Below the pieces are notes generated by a model. The model was given only the letters and a program-made list of their open reading frames with translations. It made no database searches and was not told the DNA's origin. The position numbers were made by a program, and so were the translations under genes. Of a stretch of 64,000 nt of DNA, positions 44,021 to 53,083 are shown in pieces. The first letter of the stretch is position 1, and every line of letters begins with the position of its first letter. Origin of the DNA: Acidobacteriota bacterium (GTDB lineage Bacteria; Acidobacteriota; Blastocatellia; Pyrinomonadales; Pyrinomonadaceae); assembly GCA_018269005.1 (NCBI GenBank), contig JAFDVK010000031.1, positions 1 through 64,000 on the forward strand, given 5' to 3'.

Positions 44021-44175
44021 CTTGTCCCATTGCGGACTTGGAATGGGACAAGGATCGAGGCTTCGGGCGCAATGGCGAAAAGTGACAAAATGTGTAACCA
44101 CAACCTTCAAAAACGCCGATTTTTGTTCCGTTTTGTTCCGCTTGTTCCGTTGCGGGCGGAACGGAACAAACATCG
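44021..44175. repeat. TTGTCCC and TTGTTCC hairpins
   Basis: CTTGTCCCATT (44021-44031) is inverted at 44042-44052. Further on, runs of TTGTTCCG face GGAACGGAACAA (about 44122-44168). The same GGGACAA/TTGTCCC words occur at 50-140 in island A. Confidence 0.7.
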
Positions 44176-44880
44176 AGGTTTTGTCGGCGGCAAGCCGCCT
44201 CCAAGATCGTTTGTGATGACAGAGTGCTACAAATATTCGGCCCCTCTGGAGCCGACCGGTTTCGTCCCCGTAGGGGACGCGAGATTATAGCCCAGGGTAA
44301 GGCCGCCTCGGCCGCAACCCTGGGTTATCGTGGGCAAAACAACCTCGGAGCGTGCGGAGCACGCGACAGGGACATGTCGGCGGCGAGCCGCCTCCGAGGA
44401 TTCATTTGCCGCCGTCACCCACGCCGTAAACGACGTGGCTATGCGAAGCCATTGGCGGCCGAGCCGCCTCCGAGGTTGGTCTTGGGGCAAGGTTCCACGG
44501 CATAAATGCCGTGGAAATTCGGCGGGAATCTGCGTTGAGTGTTCCGCCCTTACTACCGTGCGGGCTTCTGCAATGCTGACCGCCCGCTCACCCAGGCGGT
44601 ACTGACATTGGACTATGCCCTTACTAAGGTGCGGGCTTCTGCAATGCTGACCGCCCGCTGACGCAGGCGGTTCTGACAAGACCGCCCGCTGACGCAGGCG
44701 GTACTGACAGGACTGACCGCCCGCTCACCCAGGCGGTACTGACAGGACTGACCGCCCGCTCACGCAGGCGGTACTGACATTGGACTATGCCCTTACTACC
44801 GTGCGGGCTTGCGGCAACGCTCTGCGGGAGAGCGTCTTTCTTTGCGGCCTTCGACCGAAGCGACCTTACCCTGGGGTATA
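44176..44880. repeat. Mosaic of small palindromic repeats (island B)
   Basis: This non-coding stretch is made of the same modules as 1-602. GGCGGC-(A/G)AG-CCGCC hairpins lie near 44182, 44377 and 44455. The GTCCCCGTAGGGGAC plus CCCAGGGT...ACCCTGGG pair is at 44264-44334. The CCACGGCATAAATGCCGTGG block is at 44461-44606. Five copies of a 28-bp unit ACCGCCCGCT...AGGCGGT...CTGAC lie at 44579, 44650, 44681, 44716 and 44751. The short GTGCGGGCTT element also recurs. No credible gene is present. Confidence 0.85.
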
Positions 44881-44981
44881 TACTGTCGTCGCTGAAGGGG
44901 ACGAAGGAAATGCGGAAGACGGCGTCCTGCACATTTTGTGCAAAACGCCGTCCTCGAAGACGACCAAGGCCAAGATCGACC

Positions 44982-45386
44982 CTAGTTGGAAAACTTGTCC
45001 GCGAAGTTGCCGATGACGGGCACTTTGTAAACCTCGCCGCCGTATGCCTTGATCGCGGAGATGATGAAAAATACAAAGATCGCGATGCCGACGACGACCG
45101 CAACAAGCCAAAGCAGCATGGCAAGCAGCGATGTGATCGTAGTATTCATCAACACAAGAACGGTTGCGATCACATAAATTGGAATGATCACGACAAGATT
45201 CGCAACGAACAGCAGGATCGACTGCATTGCGTGGAATCGAGGTAATTTATTGGTTTTATCGGTGACTAAGACGATGATGCTGTATATTAGGCCGAGAGCG
45301 CAAACTAAATTCCCCAAATAACAGAGCATTGCTCCAATATTGTTATCCAACCCTAGTGCCGTTTTACCGGCCGACATATTTTGCAT
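44982..45386 (-). CDS. DUF4870-family membrane protein
   Basis: A 134-aa protein with three hydrophobic helices (about residues 17-42, 55-80 and 84-112). The family pattern is clear: a GAMLCYLGN opening, KLPRFHAMQSILLF after the first helix, and the AIKAYGGEVYKVPVIGNFADKF ending. The function of DUF4870 proteins is not known to me. The gene is flanked by repeats downstream and the divergent purS upstream. Confidence 0.85.
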   Translation of the reverse strand: MQNMSAGKTALGLDNNIGAMLCYLGNLVCALGLIYSIIVLVTDKTNKLPRFHAMQSILLFVANLVVIIPIYVIATVLVLMNTTITSLLAMLLWLVAVVVGIAIFVFFIISAIKAYGGEVYKVPVIGNFADKFSN

Positions 45387-45525
45387 ATTCTTTTGCCCTT
45401 TTAGCTCCTTAGAAATTTGAATGAGGACGGTTCGCTATCAATTACGATAATGAACATTAACACAGGACATTGATTTATACAATTTTTTGCGTAAGAATCT
45501 ATACCTTGTTTCACAAACCGTATCA

Positions 45526-45771
45526 ATGAAAGCAAAGGTTTATGTGACGCTCAAAAAGGGCGTTCTCGATCCGCAGGGCAAGGCAATTCATCATTCGGCG
45601 GAGCTGATGGGCTTCTCACAGCTAGCCGACATCCGACAGGGCAAATACTTTGAGATCAGTTTTAACAACGGCATCGGCGAGAGCGAGGCTCGTGAGGCCG
45701 CTGAATCGATCGGCCGCGACGTGCTCGCAAATCCGGTGATCGAGGATTTTATGGTGGAGATCTCAGCTTAG
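45526..45771 (+). CDS. purS: Phosphoribosylformylglycinamidine synthase subunit PurS
   Basis: PurS is the small structural subunit of the three-part FGAM synthase (PurSQL). The 81-aa protein is typical: the KVYVTLKKGVLDPQGKAI opening, FSQLADIRQGKYFEI in the middle and a NPVIEDFMVEI ending. I chose ATG 45526; upstream codons from 45487 are unconserved. purQ follows, with one small gene between. purL is not in the window. Confidence 0.93.
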   Translation: MKAKVYVTLKKGVLDPQGKAIHHSAELMGFSQLADIRQGKYFEISFNNGIGESEAREAAESIGRDVLANPVIEDFMVEISA

Positions 45772-45832
45772 GAAATCGTGGACCGATTCGGCTTGATCGA
45801 TGTTTGGCAGAAGATGCAAGGAGGCCTTTCGG

Positions 45833-46051
45833 ATGAGTGTAGATTCTAAAACGCGATTTGTAGAACAGAAGGCAAGGTATCGAGCCTATGTGCGGAATCT
45901 GCCGTTGAGCGAGAGGCTGCGTCATCTCGAAACTTTGCAGGAACAGAGCTACGAGATCATGCGAATTCGTGAGGCGAACGGAGGAAAACCGGTTTCCGAG
46001 GGATGGCGGCGATGGGCACAGGCCCAGGAAGAATTGGCAATAAAGAAATGA
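45833..46051 (+). CDS. Small hypothetical protein between purS and purQ (72 aa)
   Basis: A charged, helical protein ([24 protein letters not shown], then [16 protein letters not shown]) with no recognised family. A perfect AAGGAGG ribosome site (45818-45824) lies 8 nt before ATG 45833, and its TGA overlaps the purQ ATG (ATGA at 46048), so it is surely translated and coupled to purQ. A role in assembling or regulating FGAM synthase is a guess from context only. Confidence 0.75.
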   Translation: MSVDSKTRFVEQKARYRAYVRNLPLSERLRHLETLQEQSYEIMRIREANGGKPVSEGWRRWAQAQEELAIKK

Positions 46052-46749
46052 AATTTGGAGTAATAGTATTTCCCGGTTCGAATTGCGACCACGACGCGTA
46101 TCACGTCGTGTCAAAGTATGTCGGTCAGCCTGTAGATTTTATCTGGCACAAGGAGACGAATCTTTCGTCCTTTGACGCGGTGATCGTGCCCGGCGGATTC
46201 TCTTACGGCGACTATTTGCGGGCGGGTGCGCTTGCGAGATTTTCTCCCGTTATGCGGTCGCTCAAGGATTTTGCCGCCGAAGGCAAGTTCGTGATGGGCA
46301 TCTGCAACGGATTCCAGATATTGTGTGAGGCGGGTTTGCTGCCCGGAGCGTTGCGTAGAAATGCCGGACTGCATTTTATCTGCAAACACGTGAATTTGCG
46401 GGTCGAAACGACGAATTCGCCATTCACGTCGGCGATCGAGCCGGGCAGCGTTCTTTCGCTGCCGATCGCGCATGCCGAAGGGAATTTCACCTGCGACGAT
46501 GAAACTTACTCTACGCTCGAAGAGAACGGCCAGATAGTCTTCCGCTATTCTGACGAACACGGGAATGTAGTTGACAGCGTGAACCCGAACGGTTCGCGTG
46601 GGAATATCGCGGGCATCACGAACCTTGACCGCAATGTTCTCGGAATGATGCCGCACCCCGAAAGGGCCTGCGACGAACTGCTCGGCTCAAGCGACGGCCG
46701 CGACATTTTCCGCTCACTCACACAAGCGATCGAAGCCCAGATCGTCTGA
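46048..46749 (+). CDS. purQ: Phosphoribosylformylglycinamidine synthase subunit PurQ
   Basis: PurQ is the glutaminase subunit of FGAM synthase. The 233-aa class I amidotransferase has its nucleophile Cys86 in GICNGFQIL, the oxyanion region VPGGFSYGD near 48-56, and the His/Glu pair in HPERA near the C-terminus. I chose ATG 46048 ([10 protein letters not shown]), which overlaps the preceding stop. The chain is complete. The purL partner must lie elsewhere. Confidence 0.96.
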   Translation: MKFGVIVFPGSNCDHDAYHVVSKYVGQPVDFIWHKETNLSSFDAVIVPGGFSYGDYLRAGALARFSPVMRSLKDFAAEGKFVMGICNGFQILCEAGLLPGALRRNAGLHFICKHVNLRVETTNSPFTSAIEPGSVLSLPIAHAEGNFTCDDETYSTLEENGQIVFRYSDEHGNVVDSVNPNGSRGNIAGITNLDRNVLGMMPHPERACDELLGSSDGRDIFRSLTQAIEAQIV

Positions 46750-46875
46750 GCTGAAGCTGCAAAGCTTTGACATAACTGAGCCTTTTGCGGCCTCCGGCGG
46801 CGGTCGAGATATTTCTTGTCGGAGCCCCGCCGCAGTGATAGAGTTGGAAAAATCAATTATCTTAAAGAGCTCAGA

Positions 46876-48942
46876 ATGAAAGTAAATGCGTCAAACAACA
46901 AACTGATCCTCGCGGCGGTTCTGAGTGTCTTCAGCTTCTTCTCCATATCCCTCGGCTCTGCTTTTGGGCAATGCGGCAACTATTTCAACACGACTTACCG
47001 CAAGGTTGGAGCCGTGCCTTACAATACTTATACTTATCTTGCAGATTGGAACAATGACGGTTTCCCTGATCTTTTTTGGTCAGTTGCGAGCGGATCGAGT
47101 TGGGTCGTACACGTGGCGCTTCACACCGGGAATGGAGATTGGGACTTTGAACATCCGCTCCTGATCCCGTCGCCTGTTGAGATCGATCCTTACCAGACTC
47201 TCACTGGGTTTCCTAACCTGGCCGACTTCGATTCTGACGGCGATCTGGACTACGTGGATCTATACGCCGGAACGATAAGGATGTTTCGGAACAACGGCAA
47301 CGCTTCGATCATTCATGCAAATACGACGTTTAGCGTCTTTGAGACGGTCGCAAAGAGGTTCCCGCCAACCGATCTGAACGGCGATGGGCTATTGGATCTT
47401 TTCGATGTCTCAGGAAACGTTGGTCCCCAGGGACATGCTGTGGGTTACCGACTTGGGCAGGCCGATGGCACATTCTCTAATAGAGTAAACATTTTTGGAC
47501 AACCCGGATTGGGTTATAGTGAGCGAGCTGCATTACTCGGAGATTTCACCGGTGATGGAAAACCCGATTTTTTGATAACTGCGTATGATCCGCAATCGGT
47601 CCTCCGTGCGATGATCTACAAGAATACGGGTAATGGCAATTTTGAGTTGGTGAATCAAGCGTCACCTTTTGGCGGGAGCGTCAAAGATGTCGATGGAGAC
47701 GGGAAGGCTGATATTGTCGGGTTCGCGGTCGTCAATTCCATTCCGAGCTTGGTGGTTCGGTTTTCAAATGGTGACGGCACCTTCACTTTGGGGCCAAGCG
47801 TGCCGAGACTCCACGATGAAGGTAATGCGGATCGGATCTTTGTCGAAATGAACGGCGATTCCCATCCGGACATTCTTGAGATCCCGCAAGCCTATGCTGA
47901 CTACTCAGTTTATATCAACGATGGTTCGGGCGGATTTACCCGAACGGACTACCCGGAGACCCTCGAATCCCGAGGATTTTTCGATCATGACGGGGATGGA
48001 AAAGACGATCAGTTCATCTTTTACTTTGCTTCACCTCTTGGGGATATCGGCTTTGCCGTTAGAAAGAATTCGTGCAGTCGTAACGCCAAGCCGGTAAGGA
48101 TGGCGAACTTTAACGGAGACGGACTGCCAGACCTTACGTTCTGGCATGCGCCTTCCGGCGTATGGACACGCGCGGATGCTGTTTGGATGATGTGGGTGCC
48201 GCCTGCACCAACGACCTTTCAATGGGGATCGGGAGCATTAGGGGATGTTCCGGCTCCCGGAGACTTTGACGGAGACGGCTCTACGGACTATGCGGTCTTT
48301 AGAAACCCTGAGGGCAACTGGTATATTCGGCGGAGTTCTGACGCCGGCTGGACGGTCTTTCACTTTGGCATGGCCGGTGACATTCCTGTTCCGGCGGACT
48401 ATGATGGCGGCGGCAAGACGGATTTTGCGGTCTTTCGTCCCAGTACGGGCGTTTGGTATATCCTCTATTCCGAAACTCAACAGTTTACCGCCGTACAATG
48501 GGGCCTGAGTTCCGACAAGCCGGTGCCCGCCGATTACGATGGTGACGGCAAACTCGACATTGCCGTGTATCGTCCGAGCACCGGTGTCTGGTATTCCATC
48601 AGGAGTTCAGATCAGACATTTGCGATCGCTCAATGGGGTATCAGCACGGATGTGCCGGTGCCTGCGGATTATGATTCTGATGGGAAAGCCGACCTCGCGG
48701 TGTTCAGGGATGGAACGTGGTATATCTGGCGAAGCCTGGATAACACGTTTGCATATCTCTACTTCGGAAGTGCCGGTGATATTCCAATGCCGATCGTATC
48801 CAGTGAGTTCGTAACATACATTACCCTTTACAGGCCACTGTCTAGAACCTGGTATTTGCGCTGGGGCGGCAATTATAACTATGCTCTCGTACTACCGAGC
48901 GCCGAGGGCCAGCCGGTTTACTTCGGGATTCCGAATAACTGA
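46876..48942 (+). CDS. Secreted VCBS/FG-GAP repeat protein
   Basis: A 688-aa extracellular protein. ATG 46876 begins a signal peptide ending GSAFGQ. The body is a chain of integrin-like FG-GAP/VCBS repeats: LADWNNDGFPDLFW, LADFDSDGDLDYVD, LGDFTGDGKPDFLI and others, with Ca2+-binding DxDxDG loops. The last 250 residues hold five closely similar units (VPADYDGDGKLDIAVYRPSTGVW-type), each about 45 residues. The fold is a beta-propeller, probably for adhesion or binding. No enzymatic domain is seen. Confidence 0.88.
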   Translation: MKVNASNNKLILAAVLSVFSFFSISLGSAFGQCGNYFNTTYRKVGAVPYNTYTYLADWNNDGFPDLFWSVASGSSWVVHVALHTGNGDWDFEHPLLIPSPVEIDPYQTLTGFPNLADFDSDGDLDYVDLYAGTIRMFRNNGNASIIHANTTFSVFETVAKRFPPTDLNGDGLLDLFDVSGNVGPQGHAVGYRLGQADGTFSNRVNIFGQPGLGYSERAALLGDFTGDGKPDFLITAYDPQSVLRAMIYKNTGNGNFELVNQASPFGGSVKDVDGDGKADIVGFAVVNSIPSLVVRFSNGDGTFTLGPSVPRLHDEGNADRIFVEMNGDSHPDILEIPQAYADYSVYINDGSGGFTRTDYPETLESRGFFDHDGDGKDDQFIFYFASPLGDIGFAVRKNSCSRNAKPVRMANFNGDGLPDLTFWHAPSGVWTRADAVWMMWVPPAPTTFQWGSGALGDVPAPGDFDGDGSTDYAVFRNPEGNWYIRRSSDAGWTVFHFGMAGDIPVPADYDGGGKTDFAVFRPSTGVWYILYSETQQFTAVQWGLSSDKPVPADYDGDGKLDIAVYRPSTGVWYSIRSSDQTFAIAQWGISTDVPVPADYDSDGKADLAVFRDGTWYIWRSLDNTFAYLYFGSAGDIPMPIVSSEFVTYITLYRPLSRTWYLRWGGNYNYALVLPSAEGQPVYFGIPNN

Positions 48943-48986
48943 CGACCAACGTCGGGCCTTTCTGTCGGCGCCCAATGCTTGTTCGC

Positions 48987-49994
48987 TTACGAGACGGCGA
49001 GCGTGAGGCCGTCTCGGACGATGTTGTAATCGAGGACGCGGGCGCCGTCTTGTGCGGCGAGTGCGGTCTCGACGTCGCCACGCCTGCCATCCTCGCAGTA
49101 GAAAGCGATACAGCCGCCGCCGCCGGCACCGCAGACCTTTGGAGCGATCGCTCCGTTCGCAAGAGCAACGTCGATCAAATGATCCATATGCGGGGTCGTA
49201 ATGTTCGGCGAAAGACGTTTTCGCGCCGGATGTGCCTCTTTAATGATCTCGCCCGCCGCGTCCCAATCATCTGCAAGCAGAGCTTTTCTTAACTCGATCG
49301 ATGTGTCGCGAATACCGTCAAATATCTCGAAGATCTCGCGGTCGCCGTCAATATGACGCTTCGTGATCTCCCAGTTATTCGTGCCTGAATTTCGCGGTTC
49401 GCCCGTGTAGCAGACGGCGATACGGCGTTCGAGGGTTTCGAGGTCGATATTGAGGCCTTCGCGGCGGATGCCTTCGGGACCGAAATGGATGGACGCGACC
49501 CCGCCGTATTGAGCCGAGTAGTAATCCTGATAACCGGTCGGCACGCGAATGACCTGACATTCGACATTCGCCGCGATCTGGATGAATCGTTCGGCTGAAT
49601 ATCGATCTCCGACGAGTTTGTTCAACGCGGCGATACAGGCGATATTGAGCGTCGATGAGCCTGCAAGCCCGGCACCGGCCGGAGCTTCGGAACGCGTAGT
49701 CATCTCAAAGCCGACTTCCGGACGAAAAAAGTATGCGAGCTTTGAGAGAAGTTCCAATTTGGGAAGGTCGCGAAGGGAATCGATCTTATCGAGCGTCGTT
49801 TCGACCGTCTGCTCCTGATCTATCGAACGAAGGATGACGCGGTCATCGTCACGCGTCTCGATACGGCAATGTGCCAGCATCGAGACCGCAAAATTCACGG
49901 TCGCTGCCCCTTCGTGAAAGAGAAAGAGCGGCGGAATGTCGATCGTGCCGCCTGCAAGGTCCACTCTGGTCGGGGCCGAAGTTTCGATGATCAT
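48987..49994 (-). CDS. GHMP-family sugar kinase
   Basis: A 335-aa kinase with the three GHMP motifs: SAPTRVDLAGGTID at the start, EAPAGAGLAGSSTLN (the phosphate-binding loop) near residue 105, and VCGAGGGGCIAFY near 290. The overall pattern is closest to heptose-7-phosphate kinases (HddA-like) and fucokinase-like sugar kinases, so an ATP-dependent sugar phosphorylation is expected. The precise sugar cannot be read. It is followed on the minus strand by nothing in operon; a DedA protein lies about 60 bp upstream. Confidence 0.88.
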   Translation of the reverse strand: MIIETSAPTRVDLAGGTIDIPPLFLFHEGAATVNFAVSMLAHCRIETRDDDRVILRSIDQEQTVETTLDKIDSLRDLPKLELLSKLAYFFRPEVGFEMTTRSEAPAGAGLAGSSTLNIACIAALNKLVGDRYSAERFIQIAANVECQVIRVPTGYQDYYSAQYGGVASIHFGPEGIRREGLNIDLETLERRIAVCYTGEPRNSGTNNWEITKRHIDGDREIFEIFDGIRDTSIELRKALLADDWDAAGEIIKEAHPARKRLSPNITTPHMDHLIDVALANGAIAPKVCGAGGGGCIAFYCEDGRRGDVETALAAQDGARVLDYNIVRDGLTLAVS

Positions 49995-50053
49995 ATTTGA
50001 CTAAGAAAAGACGTGCTAAATGAAGAATAAAAACACAAATACGCGGTGGAAGT

Positions 50054-50809
50054 CTAATGCGGAAGGGTCGATTTCTTTTCCTTTTTTACATGCGGTTCGG
50101 GATCGGGGCGTTCGTCGTGGTGCGGTTCGCGGGTGAAATGAAGGCGGTCGCCGATGTCGCGCAGCGTTTCGAGACCGGCCTCTTCCACTTTGAGGATACG
50201 TTCTTCGATCTTCTGGACCGTGTTCGGGCTCGCTTCTTCGACCTTGTCGGAGAGCCAATACCTTTCAACGACGTAGAAGACGATAACGCCGGTCATCACG
50301 ATAAAGAACAACGCGATGCCGATCTTTTCGTAATCACCGAGGATCGTCTTGATCGATCCGCTGAAGAAATATCCGACGCCGCTCAGAATCAGTACCCAAA
50401 GAGCACAGCTGATCGCGTCAAGGGCTAGGAATCGAAGGAACGGCATCTTGCTCGTGCCGTAGAACATACACATCGCGACGCGAATGCCGTAAATATATTT
50501 GGAGATGATGATCGCAAAGCCGCCGAACTTGTCGATCAGCTTCTCGATACGCGGCTGGGTCAGTTGATAGAATCGGTAGCCTTCGACCGCCCGATGAAAT
50601 CGATATCCAAGGAAATAACCGAACGAATCGCCCACCATCGCCCCGAGCGTGCCGAAGACAAAGACCTTCAGGAAGCTGTAGTTGCCGAAGAAGCTGCTGT
50701 TTGCGAGGATGCCGGAGAGAAGGAGCGTAATATCACCTTCGACCATGCAGAGTGCGAAAACCGCGTAAACTCCGTAGGTCGCAATTATGTCGTAGAGGTG
50801 ACTTTCCAT
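50054..50809 (-). CDS. DedA/VTT-domain membrane protein with charged C-terminal tail
   Basis: A 251-aa protein of the DedA superfamily (SNARE-associated/VTT domain), linked in other bacteria to lipid scrambling and membrane homeostasis. The N-terminal part has VEGDITLLLSGILAN (the family Glu and Gly motif) and GTLGAMVGDSFGYFLGYR; SKYIYGIRVAM replaces the usual FxRxxPGxR-type motif, with Arg kept. Five or so transmembrane segments end near residue 190. A 60-residue charged tail, rich in Glu, Lys and His, is an addition to the family core. Confidence 0.85.
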   Translation of the reverse strand: MESHLYDIIATYGVYAVFALCMVEGDITLLLSGILANSSFFGNYSFLKVFVFGTLGAMVGDSFGYFLGYRFHRAVEGYRFYQLTQPRIEKLIDKFGGFAIIISKYIYGIRVAMCMFYGTSKMPFLRFLALDAISCALWVLILSGVGYFFSGSIKTILGDYEKIGIALFFIVMTGVIVFYVVERYWLSDKVEEASPNTVQKIEERILKVEEAGLETLRDIGDRLHFTREPHHDERPDPEPHVKKEKKSTLPH

Positions 50810-50947
50810 AGAATACCGAACGCCGTCCGCATTACACCGGATCCGCGCGTTAAGTTATCCGCCTGACTGCAAGAGTATCGTTTTAAGCCATTTTAAGTCA
50901 AAAGAAGCAATTATCCAGCTATAACTCTCGATAGCAGTGAATTTACG

Positions 50948-50977
50948 TTGACAGCGGCAAATAAGGGTGTCTAAAAT
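50948..50977 (+). promoter_or_regulatory. Sigma-70-type promoter for the ROK gene
   Basis: TTGACA (50948-50953), an 18-bp spacer and TAAAAT (50972-50977) lie 58 bp before the ATG at 51035. Confidence 0.6.
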
Positions 50978-51034
50978 CGCGTTTGAAACAAAGCAATGTA
51001 CCCGAACGTTTATCTTTTCCGAGGATGGGAGTAG

Positions 51035-51946
51035 ATGAGTAATGTAACACCATCGGCCAATGCTTGTATCGGCGTCGAGATATCCTCGTCGTCGATGCGG
51101 GCCGTCTCAGTTGCGGGCAGCGTCGTCACGAACACTGCGGCCGCTGCGCTCTCATATAAGACCTCGGTCGTCGAACAGCTCTCAGCCTTCATCGACAAGT
51201 GCCGTACAGATTTTGGCGCAGGTAAGATCGGCGTAGCGGTTCCAGCCCTTGTGGGCTCCGGACGACGGGTCGTTGAATACTCGACGCACATCGCCGAATT
51301 GTCGGGCCTCGACCTGGTTGCCGCACTCGGCGACGATGCGTCTGCCATTACCGTTTATAACGACGCGAATGCCGCCGGTTGGGCAGAGTATCATATTGGC
51401 GCAGGCCTCGGAGCCCGCGATATGTTCTATGCGACGCTTGGCACGGGCGTCGGCGGCTCTTTCATTCTCAACGGCGAGATCTGGATGGGACACGGAGGCT
51501 ACGCAGGCGAATTCGGATACGTTCCCGTGCGCGAAGGCGGCGAGCGTCTGGAGGACATTGCGTCAACGGCGAACATCATCCGGCGTACCCGCAGCCGTGT
51601 GAATCAGGACAGCACGTCTTCGCTCGCCGAAGTTCCTGAAGGCTCGCTTACGATCTCGATGATCGTCGAAGCGGCAAAGGCGGGCGATGATTTCTCGCGA
51701 TTGATGCTCGACAGAACAGGAAACTATATCGGTATAGCTGTTGCGAGCGTCATCAACCTTCTGAATATCGAGCGCGTGATCATAGGCGGCGAAATAATGG
51801 AGGCCGGCGAACTCATTCTCGACCCGATCATCGAGACGGCCCGTAAACGATCATTCCTGCCGTCTTTTGAGACGACTCAGATCCTGCAAGGCGAACTCGG
51901 TGAAGATGCTGCCGCGATCGGCGCCGCAATGCTCGCCGGCTTGTAG
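51035..51946 (+). CDS. ROK-family protein lacking the zinc motif
   Basis: A 303-aa protein of the ROK sugar kinase/regulator family without an N-terminal helix-turn-helix. ATP-site and sugar-site motifs are present: GVEISSSSMRAV, VYNDANAAGWAE with the catalytic Asp, TLGTGVGGSFILNG, and GGEIMEAGELIL near the end. The usual GHxxV...CxCGxxGCxE zinc loop is replaced: GEFGYVPVREGGERLED has neither the His nor any Cys. It is therefore a ROK variant without structural zinc, probably a glucokinase-like enzyme; activity cannot be assured. Confidence 0.87.
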   Translation: MSNVTPSANACIGVEISSSSMRAVSVAGSVVTNTAAAALSYKTSVVEQLSAFIDKCRTDFGAGKIGVAVPALVGSGRRVVEYSTHIAELSGLDLVAALGDDASAITVYNDANAAGWAEYHIGAGLGARDMFYATLGTGVGGSFILNGEIWMGHGGYAGEFGYVPVREGGERLEDIASTANIIRRTRSRVNQDSTSSLAEVPEGSLTISMIVEAAKAGDDFSRLMLDRTGNYIGIAVASVINLLNIERVIIGGEIMEAGELILDPIIETARKRSFLPSFETTQILQGELGEDAAAIGAAMLAGL

Positions 51947-51970
51947 TAAGCCGCGGCATGAAAATGCTAA

Positions 51971-52007
51971 AAGCCCGAGCAAACCTTTTCCGGGGATGCT
52001 CGGGCTT
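51971..52007. terminator. Bidirectional terminator between convergent genes
   Basis: AAGCCCGAGCA (51971-51981) pairs with TGCTCGGGCTT (51997-52007), an 11-bp stem with a 15-nt loop. It lies between the ROK gene and the convergent 52031 gene. A-rich and T-rich flanks are short on both sides. Confidence 0.8.
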
Positions 52008-52030
52008 AATATTTGACGGTCAGCAGTTAT

Positions 52031-52825
52031 CTAATTCTCATCAGGAAAGATCTCGACCTTCGCAGAATACGAGCCGCTGTTGTCGTCGAGATTTCCCTCG
52101 TTAATGCCGAGGAACAACGCCCCATCGCGGCTTGCCGTAAATTCGCGGTCAGAGCCAATGTAGATGAAATCGTTATTATCGTCGCCGACCACCGCTATGA
52201 CCGCTCCGGTCGCGACATTTTTGAGAAGTTTGTTCGCATCCTCGATGTCAGGTTCGCCCGACGGCGTCGAGGTTTTGCCTTTGCCTAGGAAAACTTTGCC
52301 ATCGGCCGTAACATGGATCCGCTGGCCTTTGCGGACAACAAAGCCCGTGTTCGTCCATCCGTTCGCGGTATTATCTGCCAGGACCTTGACCGTCCAGCTG
52401 ACCGGTTTCGTTATCTTTGTTCCCGACGTTTGAGTCGTTCTTACGGGCGTAGTTGGCTCGGTTCTTGGAGTTTTGCCGATGACCGTCACGGGTTTGGTGT
52501 TATCGGTCGTGATGACGCGCGGCGGATTCGTTTGGGCAGGCCGCGTAACGGGCGGCTTGTCGCCCTGCGTGTCCGGCACGTTGTAGTCGGCGGTATCGTC
52601 ATTGTCGAACTTGATCGATTCGATCTCGTCCGCAGAGAACGTCATCTGACGCTGATGTGCGCCGCTTCCCATCACGATCGTAAATCTCCCGTTCGAAAAG
52701 CTGACGACAGTGCCTTTGTAAAGGCTGCCGTCCTTTAACTTGATCGTATCGCCAAACGCAAACGAGACGCAGGCCGCAACGACAAGAGCACAAATGAAAG
52801 ACCGTCCGAACATCGCTTTTAACAT
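52031..52825 (-). CDS. Secreted LecA/PA-IL-like lectin-domain protein
   Basis: The protein has a signal peptide (residues 4-25, ending SFAFGD). An N-terminal SH3-like strand set follows (IKLKDGSLYKGTVVSFSNGRFTIVM), then a Pro/Thr-rich linker of about 60 residues. The C-terminal domain (from about residue 140) begins SWTVKVLADNTANGWTNTGFVVRKGQRI and ends ALFLGINEGNLDDNSGSYSAKVEI, the pattern of the galactose-binding LecA/PA-IL fold. I prefer ATG 52825, with GAGG upstream; ATG 52849 is possible. A sugar-binding extracellular role is likely. Confidence 0.8.
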   Translation of the reverse strand: MLKAMFGRSFICALVVAACVSFAFGDTIKLKDGSLYKGTVVSFSNGRFTIVMGSGAHQRQMTFSADEIESIKFDNDDTADYNVPDTQGDKPPVTRPAQTNPPRVITTDNTKPVTVIGKTPRTEPTTPVRTTQTSGTKITKPVSWTVKVLADNTANGWTNTGFVVRKGQRIHVTADGKVFLGKGKTSTPSGEPDIEDANKLLKNVATGAVIAVVGDDNNDFIYIGSDREFTASRDGALFLGINEGNLDDNSGSYSAKVEIFPDEN

Positions 52826-53083
52826 CTTGAAATACCTCGAATCGTTCACGGATGAGAACAGCTGAGTGAGAGAGCCGTCAGCGGTTCACGTGTTAGACAT
52901 AAAACAAAAGAATTGGGTTGCAAACGAGTTTTCTGAGCCGCGAATACGGGCAGAATCATATCAAATATGAGTCGGGCCTGTAAATGCATTTGTCCTTTTC
53001 GCTCTCGATGCGGGCTGATTTTCGATGAAGCGGGCATCGTGGCATAATTGATAAGAACTATCCATCTCAACCGCTCCCGATCT

